DNA of 64,000 nucleotides from Pantoea ananatis LMG 2665 (GCF_000710035.2 NZ_JMJJ01000005.1:434001-498000), one strand, 5' to 3'. Shown: positions 26,012-35,224, counted from the first letter of the stretch. Notes: generated by a model from the sequence alone, not told the origin. Translations and numbers: made by a program.

Positions 26012-26638
26012 ATGTCGCTTCATACTGAATTACTGCCTTATATTTTGGCGCTGGGACTGGCCGCCGCGATTCCGGGCCCTGGGATGACGACGATCGTTGC
26101 GCGTAGCATCAATGGGGGTTCACTGGCAGGCTTTGCTGCGCTTATCGGCGTGATAATGGGCGATGTGTTTTATTTAACCCTGGCCGTATTTGGTCTGGGC
26201 ATTGTGGCCAAGACCTATACCGCGCTCTTTACGTTGATTAACTGGGCGGCGGCGCTTTATTTGGGCTATCTGGCCTGGCAGTTCTGGTCTTATCAACCCC
26301 GTGCTATCAGCATTGACCAGAAGGTTACCCGTCAGCAACTGGTCTCCGCCTGGCTGTCGGGGCTGAGTATTACGCTGGGCAACCCCAAAACGATTGCCTT
26401 TTATCTGGCAATACTGCCGCTCGTTATTTCCCTGGAGGCAATTTCACTGAAATTCTGGGGCGCCGTACTGGTTCCCGTTACCGCTGCCGTATTACTGGCC
26501 GTGGGCGCGATGTTTATTTTGGCGGCGGTGAAAGTCCGCGTGTTTCTGACCCGCCCGCGCTCGCTGCGGATCATGTACCGGGTCGTGGGCGTGATGATGC
26601 TGCTGGCCGCCATGGGTATGATTGTTAAAACGCTGTAA
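26012..26638 (+). CDS. LysE/RhtB-family amino-acid exporter
   Basis: This 208-residue inner-membrane protein has six hydrophobic segments. It carries the LysE signature near the N-terminus (AAAIPGPGMTTIVARSINGG), the central LYLGYLAWQFW and the LSITLGNPKTIAFYLAI motif. ATG 26012 has AAGGA six bases upstream; a TTG at 25994 is less likely. It should export an amino acid or a derivative using the proton gradient. The divergent Lrp-type gene is the likely regulator. Confidence 0.9.
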   Translation: MSLHTELLPYILALGLAAAIPGPGMTTIVARSINGGSLAGFAALIGVIMGDVFYLTLAVFGLGIVAKTYTALFTLINWAAALYLGYLAWQFWSYQPRAISIDQKVTRQQLVSAWLSGLSITLGNPKTIAFYLAILPLVISLEAISLKFWGAVLVPVTAAVLLAVGAMFILAAVKVRVFLTRPRSLRIMYRVVGVMMLLAAMGMIVKTL

Positions 26639-26808
26639 CTCGGCGAAATAACAGGTAGGTGACGGCTGCCTTGTGGATAACGGGGCTTCAGAACAGGCTG
26701 ATTCATCCTGCTTAAAGGGGATTTTACTGCTGTATCCCCACCCGCATGGTTACGCTGTGGTAATATCGCCCCCTTACCTTCTCGTTACCTGGCAACCCAC
26801 TGAGCACT

Positions 26809-27447
26809 ATGACGGACACGACAAAACGCAAAAACGATCCTGAAGGGCTTAAAAAACGCATTCTGGCTGGCGCACTCAAAATCTTTGCTGAGTTCGGCAT
26901 GCAGGGCGCCCGGCTGGAGCAGATCGCCGAGAGTGCTCAGACGACGAAACGCATGGTGGTCTATCACTTTGGCAATAAAGAGCAGCTCTATATTGATGTG
27001 CTGGAGCAGGTTTATCAGCAGATCAGGGAACATGAAACCGGCCTGAATCTGGCGGCAATGGAACCCGGACAGGCCATTACGAAACTGGTTGAGGCCAGCT
27101 TCGATTATCACGTTTCGCATCCTGATTTTATTCGGCTGATCTGCATGGAGAACCTCTCTCGCGGACGCTACATCTCACAATCCGTGCGGCTGAGCCAGCT
27201 TAACCGCAGCGCGCTGGATCTGCTGGATGACATCCTGACGCGCGGTCAGCAGCAGGGGCTGTTTATTCAGCCGCTGGACACGCTGGATGTACATCGCCTT
27301 ATCAGTAGTATCTGCGTACATCAGGTTTCTAACCGGTTCACGTTTAATACGCTGTTCAGTCCGGACAAAAGTGAAGAGGATATTATCAGCCGCAATCGCC
27401 AGTTAGCGGTGACGGCCACGCTGCGTTATATCTGTCGGCATCAGTAG
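26809..27447 (+). CDS. TetR-family transcriptional regulator
   Basis: This 212-residue protein has an N-terminal TetR helix-turn-helix (LKKRILAGALKIFAEFGMQG, then ARLEQIAESAQTTKRMVVYHFGNKEQLY in two parts) and an all-helical ligand domain. The DNA-binding half resembles RutR-like members (IFAEFGMQGARL and MVVYHFGNKEQLY). It lies 73 bases upstream of the oxidase/GT8 pair on the same strand and probably controls it. The ligand is unknown. Confidence 0.88.
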   Translation: MTDTTKRKNDPEGLKKRILAGALKIFAEFGMQGARLEQIAESAQTTKRMVVYHFGNKEQLYIDVLEQVYQQIREHETGLNLAAMEPGQAITKLVEASFDYHVSHPDFIRLICMENLSRGRYISQSVRLSQLNRSALDLLDDILTRGQQQGLFIQPLDTLDVHRLISSICVHQVSNRFTFNTLFSPDKSEEDIISRNRQLAVTATLRYICRHQ

Positions 27448-27520
27448 GCTCACAGGGCGTTGAAAGCGATAGTCTATGCTTAAGGGGTATTCTTAATATC
27501 ACTTAAGTAAGGAAAGCAGT

Positions 27521-28918
27521 TTGAGCAAAGACGCCAACCTTTATCCGCTTCGCCAGACCCACCTTGATCCACAAGATGATGCAGTCTGGAACTGGGCGCA
27601 AAACGCGCAGATTGGTACGCAGCAGCAGGTTAAACGCCCTGCTGACGAGGCCGCACTCCGGCAGTTACTGCGTGAGTCAAGCGGCAAAGTGCGCGTAACC
27701 GGTAAAACCTACTCCCCAGGCAGAATGCTGGCCGTGCACCCCGATGATTTGCTGCTGGATCTGAGTGCACTGTCCGGCCTGATCCGCAGTGATGCACACA
27801 GCGTCACGTTCGCCGGCGCGACCCCGCTGGAACAAATCTACAGTACCTTAACGGAAATGGATCGTATGCTCGCCTCCTCACCCGGCGTGATTTCGGTTCA
27901 GACGCTGGCTGGCGCGATGGCTACCGGCACTCACGGTCAGGGCCTGCACCAGAGTTCCATTGCCGATGAGGCTGAGCACATTCGCATGGTGCTGAGCGAC
28001 GGCTCGGTCCGTGAGCTGTCACGTGGCGATGCAGATTTTCCTGCCGCACTGGTGTCGCTGGGCGTGCTGGGTATTGTGACCGAAGTGACCCTGCGCACGC
28101 AGCCGTTTCGTATTTTCACCTGCCATAAAAATGCGGTGTCGGCGGACAGCCTGGAAAGTGATTTGCTGCGCTGGAATGATGAATACGAACTCAGCAAAGC
28201 CTGGTGGTTTGTGGATGACAATTTTATCCACGTCTGGAATGCACATCAGGCCAGCGAGGAGGAGAGCCACCATTATGCGCAGAACGATCGTGAGGTGGTG
28301 GAACACGCCGATGAAGGCGACGACAGCCTCAACGACACGATCGATCAGACGCTGGAACACATGCATCGCGACACCCAAATTCACGGCAAGGGCGGCAAAC
28401 AGTTCCGTACCGTAACGCGCTTTCGGGATTTTACCGATGTGACAGGCGACATCTATCAGCTGTTCTGTCGCGGTATCGCCGTGCCGCAGATCAACGTCGA
28501 AATTGGCGTACCGCTGGAAAAAACGCCAGCAGTCATCAGCAAGATTAAACGCTGGTACGCCGACAATCGCCCGCATATGCACTATCCCATCATCCTGCGT
28601 TGTACAGGTGCGTCATCGGCATGGCTCAGCCCGGCCTTTGACCAGCCCACCTGCTTCTTTGGCTTTGTGGTGTATTACGCCGACGACGGCTCCCTTTCAG
28701 AAGCGGGCCTGCACTTTTTAAGTGAGGTGGAGAAGCTTCTGGCAGAAGAAGGCGGTCGCCCTCACTGGGGCAAGTATTACGACGCCTCGCTGTACCGCTG
28801 GCAGGATCTCTACCCGCACTGGGCGTCCTTCCGTGCTCTGCGTGAGCAGTTCGATCCGCAAGGCCGTCTGAGCAACGACTACACCGCTGCACTGTTTAAT
28901 CAATTCGATAAGGGATGA
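27521..28918 (+). CDS. FAD-binding sugar-lactone oxidase (ALO family)
   Basis: This 465-residue protein has an N-terminal FAD-binding PCMH domain (VRVTGKTYSPG, LAGAMATGTHGQGLH and LGVLGIVTEVTLRTQPF) and a C-terminal D-arabinono-1,4-lactone oxidase domain with the HWGK motif (GRPHWGKYYDASLY). Most relatives carry a histidine in the VxGxxHS motif that binds FAD covalently. Here the motif is GKTYS, so the flavin is probably non-covalent. The start is TTG at 27521 with AAGGA upstream. The stop is one base before the GT8 gene, so the two are tightly coupled. The substrate may be a sugar, lactone or alditol. Confidence 0.87.
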   Translation: MSKDANLYPLRQTHLDPQDDAVWNWAQNAQIGTQQQVKRPADEAALRQLLRESSGKVRVTGKTYSPGRMLAVHPDDLLLDLSALSGLIRSDAHSVTFAGATPLEQIYSTLTEMDRMLASSPGVISVQTLAGAMATGTHGQGLHQSSIADEAEHIRMVLSDGSVRELSRGDADFPAALVSLGVLGIVTEVTLRTQPFRIFTCHKNAVSADSLESDLLRWNDEYELSKAWWFVDDNFIHVWNAHQASEEESHHYAQNDREVVEHADEGDDSLNDTIDQTLEHMHRDTQIHGKGGKQFRTVTRFRDFTDVTGDIYQLFCRGIAVPQINVEIGVPLEKTPAVISKIKRWYADNRPHMHYPIILRCTGASSAWLSPAFDQPTCFFGFVVYYADDGSLSEAGLHFLSEVEKLLAEEGGRPHWGKYYDASLYRWQDLYPHWASFRALREQFDPQGRLSNDYTAALFNQFDKG

Positions 28919-28919
28919 T

Positions 28920-29747
28920 ATGTTTGCCTGGGTAACCTTACTGACGCAACCGGATTATCTGGTCGGCGTAAAAGCGCTGCACCGTTCACTCACTCAAAGT
29001 CAAACGCGTTGGCCCCTGGTCGTGATGGCAACCGCTGCCATTGATGAGCAAGACTGCGCGATCCTGGAAGAGGAAGGCTGCGTAATCCAACGTGTGGAGG
29101 GGCTTTATCCGCACAGCGATTTGAACCCGCAGTATGCATCTGAACGTTTTGGTGAAGTCTGGACCAAACTGCGCGCCTGGCAGTTGACCGATTATCAGCG
29201 GGTGGTCTTTCTGGATGCCGATATGCTGGTACTTCAGAACATGGATGAGCTGTTCTCGCTGGATCTGGGTGACCATGCGCTGGCCGCCTGCCACGCCTGC
29301 CGCTGCAATCCGAATCAGATCGAGGCCTATCCCGACAGCTGGCAGCCCGAGTTCTGCCACTACACCTGGCAGGAACGTGAGGAGTCGCCGCCCGCACATG
29401 TGGATTATTACCTCAACGGCGGCTTTCTGGTGCTGGAGCCTGATAACGCCGTTTTTGAAAAACTTGAAGCGCGCATTGCCGCTATAGAGGACCTGAGCCA
29501 GTACGCCTTTTCAGAGCAGGATTTGCTGAACGAGGCTTTTAAAGGCCAGTGGCTGCCGCTCTCCTATGTCTACAATGCCCTAAAAACGCTGCGTTTCCAG
29601 CACGATAAGCTGTGGGAATGTGAAGAGGTGAAGAACCTGCATTACATTCTGGATAAGCCGTGGCAGCGCGATTTGTCTCAGCCTGTTAGTCAGCGTGATC
29701 GCTATTATGCGATGGATAAACTGTGGTGGGATAAAGTCTCAGCCTGA
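28920..29747 (+). CDS. glycosyltransferase family 8 (glycogenin/galactinol-synthase-like)
   Basis: This 275-residue GT-A fold enzyme starts MFAWVTLLTQPDYLVGVKAL, closely resembling glycogenin and galactinol synthases. The metal-binding DxD lies in RVVFLDADMLVLQN (D99-A-D101), with the acceptor/donor loop YLNGGFLVLEP at about 163-173 and the late HYILDKPW histidine motif. It should transfer a sugar from a nucleotide-sugar with retention of configuration. There is no signal peptide or membrane helix, so it is cytoplasmic and lacks the features of LPS GT8 enzymes. Its coupling to a sugar-lactone oxidase is unusual. Confidence 0.87.
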   Translation: MFAWVTLLTQPDYLVGVKALHRSLTQSQTRWPLVVMATAAIDEQDCAILEEEGCVIQRVEGLYPHSDLNPQYASERFGEVWTKLRAWQLTDYQRVVFLDADMLVLQNMDELFSLDLGDHALAACHACRCNPNQIEAYPDSWQPEFCHYTWQEREESPPAHVDYYLNGGFLVLEPDNAVFEKLEARIAAIEDLSQYAFSEQDLLNEAFKGQWLPLSYVYNALKTLRFQHDKLWECEEVKNLHYILDKPWQRDLSQPVSQRDRYYAMDKLWWDKVSA

Positions 29748-29759
29748 TCAGCATCAACC

Positions 29760-29783
29760 GGCCCCGGCACTAAGCCCGGGGCC
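29760..29783. terminator. GC-rich hairpin between convergent genes
   Basis: GGCCCCGG and CCGGGGCC form an 8-bp stem between the GT8 gene and the convergent dehydrogenase. There is no clear U-run, so it is only a possible bidirectional terminator. Confidence 0.45.
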
Positions 29784-29826
29784 ACATCCGGATCATGGAC
29801 TGGTTTTGTATAATGTCACTAAAAGG

Positions 29827-30948
29827 CTATACCGCCATCCAGCGCCTTTCTGCCGCCGACAGCGCGATGGCCTCAAGCACCTTCTGCACCTGCAATCCTT
29901 CTGCAAAATCAGGCCACATAGGGTCGCCAGCGGCAATGCCATTAATGAGATCGCGAATTTCTACCGTTTTCTGATCGTTAAAGCCAATACCATGACCTGC
30001 AGAGACGCAGAAGTTAGCATAGTCCGGATGCGCAGGGCCGGTCAGCAGGGTTTTAAAGCCCTGCCGCCCCGTCGGTTCATCATGGATATACAGTTCCAGC
30101 TCGGCCATGCGCTCCTGAGTGTAACGCAGAGTACCTTTGGTGCCGGTCACGACATAGGTCAACCCCATTTTAGCCCCACAGGCGATACGCGAGGTTTCAA
30201 TCACACCGTGCGCACCGTTGTGAAAGCGCAGCAAGGCGCTGGCCTGATCTTCATTTTCAACCGGTAACTGACGGCTGAGATCCTTTGGGTCAGGACGGGT
30301 GGCAATCACCGTCATCATGTCCCCACTGACTTCCGCAATATTGCCCACCAGGTAGTGCGCCATATTGACGATGTGCGCCGCCAGATCGCCCAGCGCACCT
30401 AACCCGGCCAGCGCTTTCTGACAGTGCCAGTCGAGTGGCGTTTCCGGTTTCGCCAGATAGTCTTCGTTGTGCGTGCCGTAAAAGTGCACCACCTCGCCAA
30501 TTTCACCGCGCGCGATGATCTCTTTTGCCAGCTGACTGGTCGGATTCTTCATATAGTTGAAGCCCACCAGGGTTTTAATCCCTGCTCTATTGGCCGCTTC
30601 AACCATTTCCCGCGCATCGGCCACCGTCAGGGATAACGGCTTCTCGGAATACACGTGTTTGCCGTTAGCAATGGCGGCCAGCGCCATCTCTTTATGCAGG
30701 AAATTGGGCGCGCAGATGTCCACAACATCAATATTCGGGTCGCTCACCAGCTCGCGCCAGTTGCCCGTAGAGCGTGAAAAACCAAAGGTGGCAGCCTGCT
30801 TTGCGGCCAGTTCGGGATTAACCTCTGCCAGCATTTCATGCACGATCTCTCCTTTTAACGCAAACACCGCGGGTGCCTGGGCATAGGCAATCGCGTGGCA
30901 ACGACCGATATAGCCGCTACCGATCATGCCGATTCTGACTTTGTTCAT
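29827..30948 (-). CDS. Gfo/Idh/MocA-family NAD(P)-dependent sugar dehydrogenase
   Basis: This 373-residue protein has the Rossmann opening RIGMIGSGYIGRCHAIAY, the strong family motif GKHVYSEKPLSLTVADAREM with the conserved EKP, and the C-terminal domain with GDLAAHIVNMAHYLVG. The conserved active-site region GALGDLAAHIVNMAHY contains the D...H pair. Family members oxidise inositols, sugars or their phosphates. It is convergent with the GT8 gene and has GGAG before its ATG. A link to the inositol-like ABC transporter at 15-18.7 kb is possible but the genes are 11 kb apart. Confidence 0.87.
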   Translation of the reverse strand: MNKVRIGMIGSGYIGRCHAIAYAQAPAVFALKGEIVHEMLAEVNPELAAKQAATFGFSRSTGNWRELVSDPNIDVVDICAPNFLHKEMALAAIANGKHVYSEKPLSLTVADAREMVEAANRAGIKTLVGFNYMKNPTSQLAKEIIARGEIGEVVHFYGTHNEDYLAKPETPLDWHCQKALAGLGALGDLAAHIVNMAHYLVGNIAEVSGDMMTVIATRPDPKDLSRQLPVENEDQASALLRFHNGAHGVIETSRIACGAKMGLTYVVTGTKGTLRYTQERMAELELYIHDEPTGRQGFKTLLTGPAHPDYANFCVSAGHGIGFNDQKTVEIRDLINGIAAGDPMWPDFAEGLQVQKVLEAIALSAAERRWMAV

Positions 30949-31221
30949 TTTAACTCCGGGCTGACAGAGAAAGGATTAAATGAAATTTAAATTCCATTTA
31001 GGAGTATTTCAAATTAAAAATGAAATAAATGTGACGAACATAAAGAACATTCGTGAGGGAATGTCGTGCAAAGCTTTATAAAAATGAAACGGAGATTCTG
31101 TTTACTGAATAAAAGGTGCAAAATTACAGCTATTCGATTGCGTCAGTACGCTAAGCGAAACGGTTAAAACGCGGGAGTTGGCGAGTATTTCAGCAATTAG
31201 ACAGTTTTGTGAAAAAGAGCT

Positions 31222-31250
31222 TTGACAAGCTTGCGGGACGTCGATAATAT
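31222..31250 (+). promoter_or_regulatory. promoter of tRNA-Asn copy 3
   Basis: TTGACA (31222-31227) and TAATAT (31245-31250) are separated by 17 bases and followed by a GCGCCCCG discriminator. It resembles the promoter of copy 1 closely (CTTTGACA and GCCCCGTT shared). Confidence 0.88.
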
Positions 31251-31268
31251 GCGCCCCGTTCAAACGAT

Positions 31269-31344
31269 TCCTCTGTAGTTCAGTCGGTAGAACGGCGGAC
31301 TGTTAATCCGTATGTCACTGGTTCGAGTCCAGTCAGAGGAGCCA
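31269..31344 (+). tRNA. tRNA-Asn (GUU), copy 3
   Basis: Identical over 76 bases to copies 1 and 2; anticodon GTT at 31302-31304. A terminator-like hairpin related to that of copy 2 is found 1.35 kb downstream at 32693, with accessory DNA in between. Confidence 0.99.
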
Positions 31345-31865
31345 TCTTCCTGTTTTCAGGCCTACTGATACGTACCTGCTCAGCCAGGTTGCCGTAAGTT
31401 AGCGTGAAAATGTTCCCCGACGCGTATTGACCTACCCTGCGCGTCCGGCGAATTGAGTTGTACGATTCCTTTTATTTCAGTTCGATAATGGCATGACAAA
31501 CCTGCACCCTGTCAGCCCTGAAAATCCGTATTATCACGTCTTGCAAACCCCCTGAACTGACCGATTCTTATGGTCCGTCTCTGCTTGTTGATTCAGGCGA
31601 TTCACGTCTTTGGTATTCAACTATCGCTTCATCCGAAAAGAACCCTATATCGTGCGGGTGCCCGTCCGCAGGTTTTACTTTGTTTCCGATGCCCGCCAGC
31701 AGCGCGAGTTTATCCGTTAACGACTGACAAAGAACAGCTGTCTCGCGCAGCAACACCTGGCTGAAAGCGTCGCCGCGCGAACGGTAAATGCGTTGAGGCC
31801 GTCGCGCAGGCATCGTGCAAAACCCTAAGAAACGATCGGCTGGCTACGTTGAACGGCCCTGCGGG
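31345..31865. other. decayed sequence 3' of tRNA-Asn copy 3 (paralogue of 19252-19640)
   Basis: No intact gene is visible. The first 350 bases match, block by block, the DNA after tRNA copy 1, starting with TGTTTTCAGGC a few bases past the CCA end. The homology fades near 31700. The remainder up to the antitoxin gene holds nothing I recognise. Confidence 0.6.
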
Positions 31866-32168
31866 TTAAAACACAAAACCGTAGTGAGAACCATCCGGCA
31901 GTTCAACATCAAGGCGAAGCTTGCCACCGGTCGCTTCAACATAGCGTTTGAGCGTGGACAGCTTCAGGTCGCGCCCCGGTTTTTCCATTCCTGCAACGGT
32001 AGGTTGTTTGATGCCCAGCGCCTGCGCCATTTCTACCTGCGTTTTTTGTACTTTCTCACGCAGTTCGGCAAGGTGAATATTGAGCAGGATGTCCGTCGCC
32101 ATCGCCTGAGCTTCATCCACGACGTCATTTTTTTCATCCGCAATAAGCTGTTCCAGCGTTCTGCCCAT
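31866..32168 (-). CDS. XRE-family antitoxin (HigA-like)
   Basis: This 100-residue protein has a central helix-turn-helix (TQVEMAQALGIKQPTVAGMEK) and the GRDLKLSTLKRYVEATGGKL segment typical of HigA-like antitoxins. The ATG at 32168 lies 31 bases after the stop of the toxin gene. Antitoxins of this family neutralise the paired RelE/HigB RNase and repress their own promoter. The order toxin first, antitoxin second is the hallmark of higBA modules. Confidence 0.85.
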   Translation of the reverse strand: MGRTLEQLIADEKNDVVDEAQAMATDILLNIHLAELREKVQKTQVEMAQALGIKQPTVAGMEKPGRDLKLSTLKRYVEATGGKLRLDVELPDGSHYGFVF

Positions 32169-32199
32169 CGCGTTACTCCTTATTTTTTAATGCGTTAAG

Positions 32200-32526
32200 T
32201 CAGTGCGTAAATTCCCGGTCAGCAACCGGGAGCATCGCGTCGTAAAAACGTTTTTCATTGCCGACCTTATTTCCAGCACAAAGCACAATGCCGGTTCGGG
32301 CCGGGTCAAAGGCAAAAAATGCCCGTAAAGGATCGTCCCGGCTCTGGATACGTTGTTCTTTCATGTTGCTATAGCGGGAGCCTTTGAGCGTATCGGCATA
32401 AGGTCTGGACAAACCCGGCCCCTTCTCCCGCAGGACCAACAATGCTGCAAGCACGTCAGCCCTGTCGATATCGCTAAGCGAGGTAAACCAGCAGTCAAAC
32501 GTATCCGTTGTTTTAATCGGCCACAC
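32200..32526 (-). CDS. RelE/HigB-family toxin (type II TA, mRNA interferase)
   Basis: This 108-residue protein starts at GTG 32526. It shows the phage Gp49/HigB-type sequence: TFDCWFTSLSDIDRADVLAA, the conserved RPYADTLKGSRYSNMKEQRI and RAFFAFDPARTGIVLCAGNK. Relatives are ribosome-dependent mRNA endonucleases. It is followed by its XRE antitoxin. The pair sits between tRNA-Asn copy 3 and a terminator-like hairpin, so it probably arrived with a tRNA-targeted insertion. Confidence 0.85.
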   Translation of the reverse strand: MWPIKTTDTFDCWFTSLSDIDRADVLAALLVLREKGPGLSRPYADTLKGSRYSNMKEQRIQSRDDPLRAFFAFDPARTGIVLCAGNKVGNEKRFYDAMLPVADREFTH

Positions 32527-32692
32527 AACCCCGGGATATAGGTTAAATGCTATATAGGTGTAAAGCGATAAAGAGAAGTATGGCGCGAAGGAATGAGGGG
32601 TTCATACGGTATTGCTGCAAAGCTGAAGGCGCATTCGGTTGTTTCAGTGAATGGCTACGAGGACATTTAGCGTTTTACGATCTGTATCTATA

Positions 32693-32726
32693 AACCCGCT
32701 CAGGGAAACCCGAGCGGGCTTTATGT
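32693..32726. terminator. terminator hairpin related to that of tRNA-Asn copy 2
   Basis: ACCCGCTC-AGGGAAACC-CGAGCGGG with TTTATG after it differs from the hairpin at 24293 by a few bases, including one mismatch in the stem. It can serve the rha operon from the other side and may be the displaced terminator of tRNA copy 3. Confidence 0.65.
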
Positions 32727-32810
32727 TTTTTGCCATTCGGCCTGCCGCGCTATGGCTAGCGGGTTTGGTTATGCGCGGTTCGGGATTGTGTCGTTCTGTC
32801 CATCAGCTCC

Positions 32811-33125
32811 CTAAGGCAGAAAAAACATCGGTTTGAGCTCTGCACTTATCGGACTGTTATCCGCATTAGACGGCATTAAATCTTTCATCGATGCCCACCA
32901 GCGCTGGCACACCTCGGTTTGCGCCACCGCGAGCCAGCGGGCTTCTGATTCAATCTCAACGCTGGCGAACAGCAGGTCACGATCGGCATCCAGCCAGATA
33001 GCATAGTGATGGGCACCATGCGCTTTTAGCGTCTGTTCGAGTTCCGGCCAGATGGGTGAATGGCGACGCAGGTATTCATCGTGGCAGTGAGCATGCACCT
33101 GCATGACAAAAGCTTTACGTAACAT
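32811..33125 (-). CDS. rhaM: L-rhamnose mutarotase
   Basis: This 104-residue protein starts [20 protein letters not shown], the RhaM opening. It has the conserved [20 protein letters not shown], the [13 protein letters not shown] strand and [11 protein letters not shown]. RhaM interconverts the alpha and beta anomers of L-rhamnose so that the isomerase gets its preferred form. The ATG at 33125 lies inside the end of rhaD (11-base overlap), so the genes are coupled; an upstream extension to 33179 is not needed. It is the last gene of the rhaBADM operon. Confidence 0.95.
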   Translation of the reverse strand: MLRKAFVMQVHAHCHDEYLRRHSPIWPELEQTLKAHGAHHYAIWLDADRDLLFASVEIESEARWLAVAQTEVCQRWWASMKDLMPSNADNSPISAELKPMFFLP

Positions 33126-33957
33126 CGCTGCGCTCCGCATCCAGTGCTGCCTGCCAGGGTTTAACGTTAAAGCGTTCACCCAGCGCGATCAGCTGCGCGG
33201 TGGTGATGCTCTGACGAATACCGCCCATAGATAGGGCTTTTACGACAACCTCCGATGATTTTTCAGCGGTGTCGATCAGGCCAAAGGTCTCATCAAGATT
33301 AGGACCCGCGCCAAAGATGCCGTGGAAGGGCCACATGACCAGGCTGTGGATCTCCATCTCATCAGCCGTAGCCTGGCCGATACCGTCAGTGCCCGGCACC
33401 ATCCATGGCAAAATGCCCACCCCGTCCGGGAACACCACCAGACACTCTGTGCTGCCTTCCCACAACAGGCGCGTAAAGCGTGCCGAATCCAGATTTACAA
33501 CATAGCTCAGCGCCATAAAGTGGGTAGCATGGCAGTGCATAATCACCCGATCGCTTCCCTGAGTCACCTGCTTACGTACGCTGTGCGACTGGAAATGCGC
33601 CGCCAGTTCAGAGGTCGGCAGCCCACCGTTGCTTAATCCCCAGTGAATTTTATACGACAACCCCTGGTCATCCACCTGCAGCAGCACCAGACTGTCTGCC
33701 GGGTCGAGCTGTACGTTACGAAAAAACTTGCCAGACCCGGTCACTAAAAACCAGTCGTTAGCTAACGCCGGTGCCGGTTTACTCAGTTCAATGCAGCGCG
33801 GTTCGGCATAAAAGTCGCTGGCGAAGTCCTGCACTTCTTCGGGAAGCAGGCGCAGGCTAACGTTACCGCCGTTACGCTCATCCCAGCCTTTCAACCACAT
33901 ATCGCTGGTGGCTTTTACCATCCCCTGCACGAACCAGGATGTCAGAATGTTTTGCAT
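33115..33957 (-). CDS. rhaD: L-rhamnulose-1-phosphate aldolase
   Basis: This 280-residue class II aldolase starts [20 protein letters not shown] and has the zinc ligands in [13 protein letters not shown] (HCH) and the later histidine in [12 protein letters not shown]. The glycine-rich phosphate site [12 protein letters not shown] is also present. RhaD splits L-rhamnulose 1-phosphate into dihydroxyacetone phosphate and L-lactaldehyde. The lactaldehyde is the substrate of AldA, encoded 6.6 kb away in this window. It lies 10 bases after rhaA. Confidence 0.96.
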   Translation of the reverse strand: MQNILTSWFVQGMVKATSDMWLKGWDERNGGNVSLRLLPEEVQDFASDFYAEPRCIELSKPAPALANDWFLVTGSGKFFRNVQLDPADSLVLLQVDDQGLSYKIHWGLSNGGLPTSELAAHFQSHSVRKQVTQGSDRVIMHCHATHFMALSYVVNLDSARFTRLLWEGSTECLVVFPDGVGILPWMVPGTDGIGQATADEMEIHSLVMWPFHGIFGAGPNLDETFGLIDTAEKSSEVVVKALSMGGIRQSITTAQLIALGERFNVKPWQAALDAERSDVT

Positions 33958-33967
33958 GGTTTATCCC

Positions 33968-35224
33968 TTAACGTTGACGCAAAGTATGTTGTTCGTAATG
34001 ACGGACGTCGCTCAGCCAGCTGGCATCGGCAGGAACGTCATGGCGCAGGCACCATGCTTCCCACACCGCCTGCCACGGCAGCGACTTTTGCTCTTCCAGC
34101 AGGGCCAACCGTGCAGTGAAATCCCCTTCACTCTCCAGCCTACGCAGCCGATCGCTGGGCTCCAGCAGCGCCCGCAGCAACGCTTTTTTGGCGTTACGCG
34201 TACCAATGACCCAGGCGGCAATGCGGTTGATTGAGGCATCAAAAAAGTCGAGACCGATATGCACCTTGTCGAAGAGTTTCTGGCGGGCGATCTCATGGGC
34301 AATCGCCTGGGTTTCATCATCGAGCAGCACCACATGATCGCTGTCCCAACGCACCGGACGGCTCACATGCAGCAGCAGGCGCGGCACGTACAGCATCGCG
34401 GTAGAGATTTTGTCGGAGATCACTTCAGTCGGGTGGAAATGCCCGGCGTCCAGCGTCAACGCAATCTGCCGGCTGCTGGCGTAGCCAAGGCAGAATTCGT
34501 TGGAACCCACGGTGTAGCTTTCCGCACCAATCCCGAATAGTTTGCTTTCCACAGCATCAATATGGTGTTGCGGGTTGAGTTGCTCACTGATGATCGCGTC
34601 AAGCGCGCTGGCAAGGCGCTGGCGCGGCGCAAAGCGGTCGATGGTGAGATCTTTCATGCCATCCGGCACCCAAATGTTCATCACGGAAGGCGTACCGAGC
34701 TGTTCACCAAAGTAAGCCGAAATATGGCGACTGGCTTTACAGTGGTCGATCCAAAACTGGCGAATACCTGAATCGGCGTGCGACAGCGTAAAGCCATCGG
34801 CACTCTTTGCATGTGAAAAGCAGGTGGGATTGAAATCCAGCCCCAGCCTGTTGCTTTTTGCCCACGCTACCCAGTTGCTGAAGTGTTTCGGCTCGATGGC
34901 ATCGCGCTCAACGGGTTGGCTGCTTTCAAGATAGATCGCGTGCAGATTAAGGCGCATTGCGCCCGGGATTAGCGATATGGCTTTTTCAATGTCGGCGCGC
35001 AATTCGTCGGCGTTGCGTGCCCGTCCCGGATAGTTGCCGGTGGCCTGAATACCGCCGGTGAGTTGCCCGTTGGGATTTTCAAAACCGCGCACGTCATCAC
35101 CCTGCCAACAGTGCATCGAGACCGGGATCTCATCCAGTTGCGCCATCACAAGGTCCACATCAACGCCATTCTCAGCATAACGTTGTTTCGCCAGGTCAAA
35201 GGCCTGTTCAATCAGCTTTGTCAT
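33968..35224 (-). CDS. rhaA: L-rhamnose isomerase
   Basis: This 418-residue enzyme starts at ATG 35224 ([20 protein letters not shown]). It matches E. coli RhaA throughout, for example [39 protein letters not shown], the metal-ligand region [20 protein letters not shown] and [20 protein letters not shown]. It converts L-rhamnose to L-rhamnulose with a divalent metal. The frame is open farther upstream, but that part overlaps rhaB and is not homologous. It overlaps the end of rhaB by 17 bases. Confidence 0.97.
   Translation of the reverse strand: MTKLIEQAFDLAKQRYAENGVDVDLVMAQLDEIPVSMHCWQGDDVRGFENPNGQLTGGIQATGNYPGRARNADELRADIEKAISLIPGAMRLNLHAIYLESSQPVERDAIEPKHFSNWVAWAKSNRLGLDFNPTCFSHAKSADGFTLSHADSGIRQFWIDHCKASRHISAYFGEQLGTPSVMNIWVPDGMKDLTIDRFAPRQRLASALDAIISEQLNPQHHIDAVESKLFGIGAESYTVGSNEFCLGYASSRQIALTLDAGHFHPTEVISDKISTAMLYVPRLLLHVSRPVRWDSDHVVLLDDETQAIAHEIARQKLFDKVHIGLDFFDASINRIAAWVIGTRNAKKALLRALLEPSDRLRRLESEGDFTARLALLEEQKSLPWQAVWEAWCLRHDVPADASWLSDVRHYEQHTLRQR

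Noticed and set aside
28019..28582. 187-codon antisense frame within the oxidase gene
   Set aside because: A shadow of the lactone oxidase, which has clear motifs in the sense frame.
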